Shown here piece by piece: positions 5,652 to 10,552 of a stretch of 10,552 nucleotides of DNA. The stretch is from positions 1 to 10,552 of the forward strand of contig JBFIHZ010000119.1 of assembly GCA_041601535.1 (NCBI GenBank). The letters are read 5' to 3'. The position numbers were made by a program, and so were the translations under genes. Source of the DNA: JBFIHZ01 sp041601535 (lineage in GTDB: Bacteria; Pseudomonadota; Gammaproteobacteria; Xanthomonadales; SZUA-36). The notes under the pieces are model-generated. The model was not told where the DNA came from. It did no database searches and worked only from the letters and a program-made list of their open reading frames with translations. Position 1 is the stretch's first letter. The number at the start of each line of letters is the position of its first letter.

Positions 5652-7121
5652 ATGGTGAATGAATGGCGTAACAGCACAGCACCCTTACCGCGATGCAAAC
5701 CCAGCGTGGCCGCTTTAATGCTGCGTGGCTGTTTAATACTTAGCATGTCGCTGGCGGCCACTACAAGCCAGGCCGGTATGAATCCGCCAGCAAGCGGCGT
5801 GCTGGCCGCGGGTTCGGCGCATGTCCCTGCCGGCACCCAGGCTAAAGCCAAGGTCGATGTTGCAGCTCATGTCACAGCCCATGTAGCAACCCGTGCGCCG
5901 GCCCGCTCGCCGCTGCATGCGCGGCATGCCACCGTGCTGCTGGCACAGCTTGACCTGTCTGCTGATTCGCTTGAGCAGACCTTAACAGAGGAACCGGATA
6001 CCGAGACGGCCGCTGCTCGGACTGAAACCCCGCCGGGTGCAGGTCCCCAGGCTGAGCCGGCTACGCCCCCGGTGGAGGCCATCACCATCATCCCGGCGCA
6101 GCCGGTGATTGATCAAGACGCTGAAGACAGGCCACGGTCTGCGCTTGAATCCGAAAATACCAGCCCGCAGCCAACGCACGACCCGGAGGCGCACGAGCCG
6201 CCGGCTTACCTGCCCGAGCTGCCGCTGCTGCCGGTGGCGTTTGCGCCTGCCGGTTCGGTGCAATGGACCATCAACGAGCAGCTGTTCGATTATTCGCTGC
6301 TGGGCGTGTTTGTCATGCCGGGCGAGGTGATCGACATGAAGCTGGAGCACGCCGACGGACTGGCGTTCAAGCCGCTCTCGGCAGATGAGAGCTTCTACCG
6401 CGTGGACACCAATCACTGGCGCTGGCGCGCACCGCAAACGCCCGGCCACGTGGCGCTGGAATTCCACTCTGGCGATGATGCCTGGAAAAGCGTGGTCAAT
6501 GCCCTGGTCAAGGTGCCCGCCGAACAGATGAATAACGGCCGGCTGGGCACGTTTCGTATTGGCCCCTACCCGTCCGATGACGAACTGGCTTCCCGCAAGC
6601 GCTATGTCAATCCGGATGGCTTCATCAAGGTCACCAAACAGACCAAGGACGTGATGCTGTCGCCGCACTTCCGGCTGGGGGAGTTTGTCAGCAAACAGGT
6701 GGGCGGCTTTCCCAAGTACGTGTACCTGAATGAGCGGCTGATCATCAAGCTCGAGCGCGTACGGCAAGCCATGGAAGAGGCCGGCTACGAGGTGCACAAC
6801 CTGCACGTGATGAGCGGCTATCGCACGCCGTTTTACAACAAGACCATTGGCAATGTGAAATTCAGCAGGCACGTATTCGGTGATGCGGCCGATATTTTTA
6901 TAGACAACAACGGTAACGGCCGCATGGACGATCTGAACGGTGATGGCAAGGCCGATCTGGCGGATGCGCTGATTATGCAACAGGTGGTGGAAGGCCTGGC
7001 TGATGATGGCGACTACGCACCGCTGGTCGGCGGGCTGGGCGTTTATGGCCCCGCGCCCCACCGCGGCCCCTTTATTCACATCGACACGCGCGGCTACCCG
7101 GCCAGGTGGGTGAGTAAATGA
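5652..7121 (+). CDS. M15 family (YcbK/MepK-like) murein peptidase with long N-terminal region and EF-hand-like insert
   Basis: 489 residues from the ATG at 5652. The start is uncertain, since no ribosome site precedes it. The ATG at 5718 (468 residues) would give a more compact signal peptide (MLRGCLILSMSLAATTSQA), and the frame is open back to 5487 over the M23 gene. After the signal come an Ala/His-rich then Pro/Glu-rich linker (to about residue 185) and a beta-rich domain (about 190-300). The Peptidase_M15_3 domain spans about 330-489: MLSPHFRLGEF, SGYRTPFYN, and zinc ligands His407 and Asp414 in SRHVFGDAAD, with His476 in FIHIDTRG. E. coli YcbK (MepK) cuts 3-3 cross-links; this protein is over twice as long. 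Between the zinc ligands lie two overlapping Ca-binding-type loops at 418-438 (DNNGNGRMDD, DLNGDGKADLAD). It precedes the L,D-transpeptidase gene by 166 bases. Confidence 0.88.
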   Translation: MVNEWRNSTAPLPRCKPSVAALMLRGCLILSMSLAATTSQAGMNPPASGVLAAGSAHVPAGTQAKAKVDVAAHVTAHVATRAPARSPLHARHATVLLAQLDLSADSLEQTLTEEPDTETAAARTETPPGAGPQAEPATPPVEAITIIPAQPVIDQDAEDRPRSALESENTSPQPTHDPEAHEPPAYLPELPLLPVAFAPAGSVQWTINEQLFDYSLLGVFVMPGEVIDMKLEHADGLAFKPLSADESFYRVDTNHWRWRAPQTPGHVALEFHSGDDAWKSVVNALVKVPAEQMNNGRLGTFRIGPYPSDDELASRKRYVNPDGFIKVTKQTKDVMLSPHFRLGEFVSKQVGGFPKYVYLNERLIIKLERVRQAMEEAGYEVHNLHVMSGYRTPFYNKTIGNVKFSRHVFGDAADIFIDNNGNGRMDDLNGDGKADLADALIMQQVVEGLADDGDYAPLVGGLGVYGPAPHRGPFIHIDTRGYPARWVSK

Positions 7122-7287
7122 CGCGCGGGCACTCCATTTTCCAGACCACCGGGCAGTCACGCTGCATAAACAAGCAACTGCTGACCCGGCAGAAGCTGAC
7201 CGTCGCTCTGCGGCTGCCCAGGCAAGCTTTCAGACTAAGAAGAAACCGGAAATCACTGGCAGTTAATCACTTTGAGGGATCGATATC
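7122..7287. other. Gap between the M15 and L,D-transpeptidase genes
   Basis: These 166 bases hold no gene, no repeat copy and no clear terminator. They end with a good ribosome site (GAGGGA, 8 bases before the ATG at 7288). The two genes may share a transcript, or the second may have its own promoter; I see no convincing -35/-10 pair. Confidence 0.45.
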
Positions 7288-8391
7288 ATGAAGACTATTC
7301 ACTTTGTTGTTTTGCTGCTGGCGCTGGTTTTGCTGGCGTTTGCCCGGCCAGCCCTCGGCAAGCCCTATCGATGGGAGGCCCTGGGGCCGGCCATCAAGGA
7401 CTATCAGGAAATCGTGGATGACGGCGGTTGGCCCATGGTGGATGACAGCGCAACGCTGCGCGAAGGGGATCAGTCACCGGCGGTGGACGCGCTGATCAAG
7501 CGCTTGCGCGCCTCGGGTGATCTGAAACGAAACCCCAAAGCGTTCGACCGCAAGGTGGTCAAAGCGGTCAAGAAATTTCAGCGCCGGCACGGTCTTAAAG
7601 TGGATGGCGTGGTGGGCCCGGATACGTTCAGCGCCCTGAACGTGGCTGCGGCCAGGCGTGTGGAACAGCTGAAAATCAATCAACGCCGTCTGCAGGACGC
7701 GGCCATAGAATCGGACAGCTATGTGCTGGTGAATATTCCTGACTTCCATATGTACTACGTGGAAGATGGCAAAAGCCGGCTCAACATGCGCGTGATCGTT
7801 GGCCGGTCAGCCTGGGATACCCCCAGCATGTCGGATGCGATTGAGCGCGTGGTGTTCCAGCCGCGCTGGAATATCCCGGTGGAAATCGTGGCGGCCGAGT
7901 TGGCACCCAAGGTGGCTGAAAATCCGAATTACCTCAATGAAAAAAACATGACGGTGGTGCGCGGCGGATTCTACAGTGAGGATGTGGTAGACCCTGCAAC
8001 CATCGACTGGTCGGCGGTGACGCAAGGCAACTTCGAGTACTTTGTGTACCAGTCGGCCGGCCCGGACAACCCGCTGGGCCAGGTGAAGTTCGTGTTTCCC
8101 AACAGCGACGACATTTATCTGCACGACACCCCGGACAAACACCTGTTCGGCCGCGACAACCGGGCCCAGTCGCACGGCTGCATCCGCCTGGAAGAGCCGC
8201 AAAAGCTGGCCGACGCGCTGATCAAGGACAAGCAGGAAATCCGCAGTGCCCGCCAGTCGGACAATCCGGTGTCGGTGTCCCTGGAACCCCACGTGCCGGT
8301 GCATCTGGTGTACTGGACCGCCTGGGTGGATGACGATGGCGATGTGCAGTTCCGCGACGACATCTACAACCGCGACCGCGCCAGCTCCTGA
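7288..8391 (+). CDS. L,D-transpeptidase of the YcbB/LdtD type with peptidoglycan-binding domain
   Basis: A 367-residue exported enzyme. GAGGGA 8 bases upstream supports the ATG at 7288. Residues 1-24 are a Sec signal peptide (FVVLLLALVLLAFARPALG). Residues about 56-118 are a PG_binding_1 helical domain (LREGDQSPAVDALIKRLRA ... AVKKFQRRHGLKVDGVVGPDT). Residues about 142-315 are the YkuD catalytic domain, with YcbB-like features: VNIPDFHMYYVEDGK, VVFQPRWNIPVEI, and the active-site motif SHGCIRLE with Cys298 and His296; His279 in YLHDTPDKHLF completes the usual set. The family joins murein stem peptides by 3-3 (mDAP-mDAP) bonds in the periplasm. E. coli LdtD has 615 residues, so this one lacks most of the N-terminal scaffold. 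The stop codon lies 3 bases before repeat cluster 3. Confidence 0.94.
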   Translation: MKTIHFVVLLLALVLLAFARPALGKPYRWEALGPAIKDYQEIVDDGGWPMVDDSATLREGDQSPAVDALIKRLRASGDLKRNPKAFDRKVVKAVKKFQRRHGLKVDGVVGPDTFSALNVAAARRVEQLKINQRRLQDAAIESDSYVLVNIPDFHMYYVEDGKSRLNMRVIVGRSAWDTPSMSDAIERVVFQPRWNIPVEIVAAELAPKVAENPNYLNEKNMTVVRGGFYSEDVVDPATIDWSAVTQGNFEYFVYQSAGPDNPLGQVKFVFPNSDDIYLHDTPDKHLFGRDNRAQSHGCIRLEEPQKLADALIKDKQEIRSARQSDNPVSVSLEPHVPVHLVYWTAWVDDDGDVQFRDDIYNRDRASS

Positions 8392-8394
8392 GAA

Positions 8395-8518
8395 AATTTG
8401 AGGTCAGAGTAGAAATTCAAAAGCCGCAAGTCAGAACATAATTGGGGTCAGAGTAAAAACTATACATTCACCGCTGAACCAGCGCTGGCACCGGGGTTTT
8501 TACTCTGACCCCAAATGT
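8395..8518. repeat. Repeat cluster 3: three copies of the GGGGTCAGAGTAAAAA element (+,+,-)
   Basis: Cores lie at 8400-8415 (+, two mismatches, GAGGTCAGAGTAGAAA), 8444-8459 (+, exact) and 8497-8512 (-, exact). The last two form an inverted pair around a 37-base spacer that holds its own palindrome, CCAGCGCTGG (8479-8488). The cluster starts 3 bases after the L,D-transpeptidase stop codon and lies before the terminator of the convergent M36 gene. Confidence 0.9.
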
Positions 8519-8543
8519 CCAGTCCCCCCCCCCCGGGTGGACA
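8516..8543. repeat. Poly-C tract (11 C) inside a small inverted repeat
   Basis: Eleven C at 8524-8534 are followed by GGG. TGTCCA (8516-8521) and TGGACA (8538-8543) flank the tract and could pair, with CCC/GGG adding to the stem. It has no T-run and lies outside any gene, so a phase-variation role on a reading frame is not supported. Such a tract is also prone to length error in sequencing. Confidence 0.6.
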
Positions 8544-8560
8544 GAAAGTGCTCAGGCCAT

Positions 8561-8601
8561 AAAAAGGGCATCCATGCCCTGTACCAGGGGGCATGGATGC
8601 C
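8561..8601 (-). terminator. Rho-independent terminator of the M36 metalloprotease gene
   Basis: On the - strand, a perfect 13-bp stem (GGCATCCATGCCC at 8567-8579 pairing with GGGCATGGATGCC at 8589-8601, 9-nt loop) is followed by CTTTTTAT (T-run at 8561-8565). It begins 22 bases after the TAA at 8623-8625. No T-run follows on the + strand, so it works mainly for the leftward transcript. Confidence 0.88.
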
Positions 8602-8622
8602 AGTTCACAGCCTTGCTGTGGA

Positions 8623-10552
8623 TTAATTTTTGCCGTTGCTGACCACGATGGTTACGGTGGCCTGATTGGACGACAGTTCACCGTCTTGAGCGACATAGGT
8701 AAATGTATCGACGCCCTTGAAGTTTTTGTTGGGCTCGTAGACAAACGAGCCGTCCGGGTTCAGCGTGAAGCTCCTGGCGTTGCCTGGCGCGCGGATGACC
8801 TTGGCGGTTAATGCGTCGCCTTGTGGATCCGAATCATTCGCCAGTACCCCCGGCGCTGATACGGTCAAGGTACGGGCTTTCTGCGCGGTATATTCATCAT
8901 CACTGGCAGCAGGCGCGGTATTGGCAGAGCCGGCACAGTGGGAAGGCACGGTAAAGTCTTCCACCACATTGCGGTGGTCTTCACCAGCGGTTGGGTTAAA
9001 GGCTGCCACCCCCAGACCGCGTCGCGCGAACGCCTGCCAGACAGGGCACTCGTCCTCACTGTTGCCGGCAGCAGCTACCGCGGCCAGGATGGCGTTGCGG
9101 CCATCAACAAAACTCGGGCGACATTTGGTCAGAACCAGTCCATTGTTGATGTAGTGCAATGCACGGACATTGCCTGCGTCGCTGGTGTGATTGAACATGT
9201 CCGGTTCAAAGCCGTGGATGTCCACCAGGTTCCATACCATATCCCACACCATGGTGGCCCACACTGAGCCCACGCCATGAGGTGCTGTTTCTCCAGCGAC
9301 GAAGCCGTAAGTGAACGGGTTTACGTCCATGTCACGCGAGTAGGGAAAGCGGCGGATGCCCGGGCCGTCTTCATCCTGAAATGATATATAGGCACCAACG
9401 CCGCGCGGGGTATTGGCCTGGTCACCTGGCTGGGCGGTGAGAATGATGCCAAACAGATCACTCCAGCCTTCTCCCATCTGTTCCCCAATGGGGATGGTAG
9501 CTCCCGGGTTGTTAGTATCGGGTAGCTGGCCATTGATCAGGCAGGCGATGGATGTCGGGCCGCCGACCAGTCGGTTGCTGATGCCGTGACCGTACTCATG
9601 AGCGATGACGCCGGCATCGAAATCGCTGTCGCGGTTTGGTATCGGCAGGATCTGCAATGTTACGTTCAAAATACCGGCAGCCAGTGCGTCTTTCATGCTG
9701 TTGCCATTGCTTTCACCGATCATGACCGAGGGAATGCTTACCTGGTCTCCTACCTCACCCGGTCCCATCGGGGTGCCTACCTCGCGGCCCAGGGTATTGG
9801 CGATCACCACGGCTTTGGCGCCGGCGTTCTCAGCGTTCAACACCTTAACGCCAAATTCGCAGGCGCCACGGTCGAGCAAGGCAATCTGGCCTGGGGTGAA
9901 TCCCACCAGCGGCTCACAGCCGTCGGTGGTGGTACCAGTTCCATCGCTAGTATTGCCGTCATTGACCAGTTCCACGTCACCGGTTCGCACTGACTCCGGC
10001 GCATCGCGCAGGCTGGCCCCGAAACTTGCGGTGGCTGCCGACAGCTCGTTGTCTCCATCATCGAAGTCCTGGAAACCGGTGGGCAGATTGACGGTCACCA
10101 CGGCGGGCGGCGACCATTCATACATCTGCATGGCTGGCGGCAACAGGATGGGCGTAATGCCATCATCAGGGGGGGTAAAGAAATTGGCGTTGTTGGTACC
10201 CGAGCCGTCCTGTGCCTGGGCGAACACCGCGTCGACGTCGCGCCAGGTGCCTTCGGTGGTGAAATTGGTTTGCTGGAAGTTACCCGCGCCTTCGGTAAAA
10301 CCATAGTGATACATCACATCGTGCATGATGTTGTTCCAGTAAAACAGGTTGACCACTGACGCTTCAAGGTTTGAATTGTGGTCCAGCGGATTGTAGGCAT
10401 CGCACGGGTCGAGGTTTTCCGGATTGCTCTGCAGGTTGCTCAGCGCAGTCGGTTGCTCGCATGGATTGCGCAGGTCATTGTGCGCGTAATCAAATACCAG
10501 GCTCCCGGGCAGACCCACGCCGGCAGGCTGGAAACCACCGGTGTCGGTGTCA
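8623..10552 (-). CDS. Secreted M36 (fungalysin-type) zinc metalloprotease with PA-like insert and C-terminal Ig-like domain (N-terminus beyond window)
   Basis: The frame is open from the right edge to TAA at 8623-8625, about 640 residues. The GTG at 10518 is not a real start, because the frame continues to the edge (DTDTGGFQPAG before it); the signal and propeptide must lie outside. Early residues NLFYWNNIMHDVMYHYGFTE are typical of M36. A PA-like insert (about 9700-9920; CEPLVGFTPGQIALLDRGACEFGVK ... AKAVVIAN) precedes the zinc site HEYGHGISNRL (His-Glu...His at 9586-9600) and the third ligand Glu in MGEGWSD (9457-9477). The set is complete, so it should be active. The last 100 residues (about 8626-8925) are a Big_9/cadherin-like domain: DDEYTAQ, GVLANDSDPQGDAL, DGSFVYEPNKNFKGVDTFTY. 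It is likely extracellular, used for protein degradation. Its transcript ends at the adjacent terminator. Confidence 0.93.
   Translation of the reverse strand, partial: DTDTGGFQPAGVGLPGSLVFDYAHNDLRNPCEQPTALSNLQSNPENLDPCDAYNPLDHNSNLEASVVNLFYWNNIMHDVMYHYGFTEGAGNFQQTNFTTEGTWRDVDAVFAQAQDGSGTNNANFFTPPDDGITPILLPPAMQMYEWSPPAVVTVNLPTGFQDFDDGDNELSAATASFGASLRDAPESVRTGDVELVNDGNTSDGTGTTTDGCEPLVGFTPGQIALLDRGACEFGVKVLNAENAGAKAVVIANTLGREVGTPMGPGEVGDQVSIPSVMIGESNGNSMKDALAAGILNVTLQILPIPNRDSDFDAGVIAHEYGHGISNRLVGGPTSIACLINGQLPDTNNPGATIPIGEQMGEGWSDLFGIILTAQPGDQANTPRGVGAYISFQDEDGPGIRRFPYSRDMDVNPFTYGFVAGETAPHGVGSVWATMVWDMVWNLVDIHGFEPDMFNHTSDAGNVRALHYINNGLVLTKCRPSFVDGRNAILAAVAAAGNSEDECPVWQAFARRGLGVAAFNPTAGEDHRNVVEDFTVPSHCAGSANTAPAASDDEYTAQKARTLTVSAPGVLANDSDPQGDALTAKVIRAPGNARSFTLNPDGSFVYEPNKNFKGVDTFTYVAQDGELSSNQATVTIVVSNGKN

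Noticed and set aside
5982..7160. Open frame of 392 codons on the - strand opposite the M15 gene
   Set aside because: It is a mirror of a GC-rich gene; the + strand product has all M15 motifs, whereas this one is His/Arg/Val-rich with no motif.
9605..10306. Open frame of 233 codons on the + strand opposite the M36 gene
   Set aside because: It is antisense to the metalloprotease and rich in Ser/Pro in the way shadow frames are; there is no ribosome site.

Overview
The window looks like a chromosomal segment of a GC-rich Gammaproteobacterium, possibly close to Xanthomonadales/Wenzhouxiangellaceae. This rests on protein style only: long AT-poor coding regions, classical Sec and lipoprotein signals, a CSLREAI/choice-of-anchor-Q secreted protein ending in FADGFE, and an M36 metallopeptidase with a bacterial Ig-like tail. 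No rRNA, tRNA or other taxonomic marker is present. Nearly every product is predicted to be exported.

Left part (1-3263): the end of a probable NTF2/SnoaL-like gene enters from the left edge. It is followed by a complete exported DUF4440/NTF2-like gene (+), a DUF4410 exported gene (-), and a stand-alone amidase-signature hydrolase (+) with a complete Lys/cis-Ser/Ser triad.

Middle part (3386-8391): a secreted parallel beta-helix protein (-) lies next to a three-gene murein module. The module holds an M23 lipoprotein endopeptidase (-), a divergent M15 (YcbK/MepK-like) peptidase (+), and a YcbB/LdtD-type L,D-transpeptidase (+). The M15 and L,D-transpeptidase pair echoes the ycbB-ycbK neighbourhood of E. 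coli, where one enzyme makes 3-3 cross-links and the other cuts them.

Right part (8561-10552): an M36 (fungalysin-type) secreted metalloprotease (-), cut at its N-terminus by the window edge, has a PA-like insert, a C-terminal Ig-like domain and a strong intrinsic terminator.

The most unusual structure is a short repeat family with core GGGGTCAGAGTAAAAA. It occurs ten times (eight exact) in three clusters. All three clusters sit at the three convergent (3'-to-3') gene junctions, and none occurs at divergent or tandem junctions or inside genes. Within each cluster forward copies come first and reverse copies follow, so the arms can fold together. One cluster contains a perfect 48-bp palindrome. 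No transposase gene is visible. The repeats look like a REP/MITE-like intergenic element that may also act at transcript ends.
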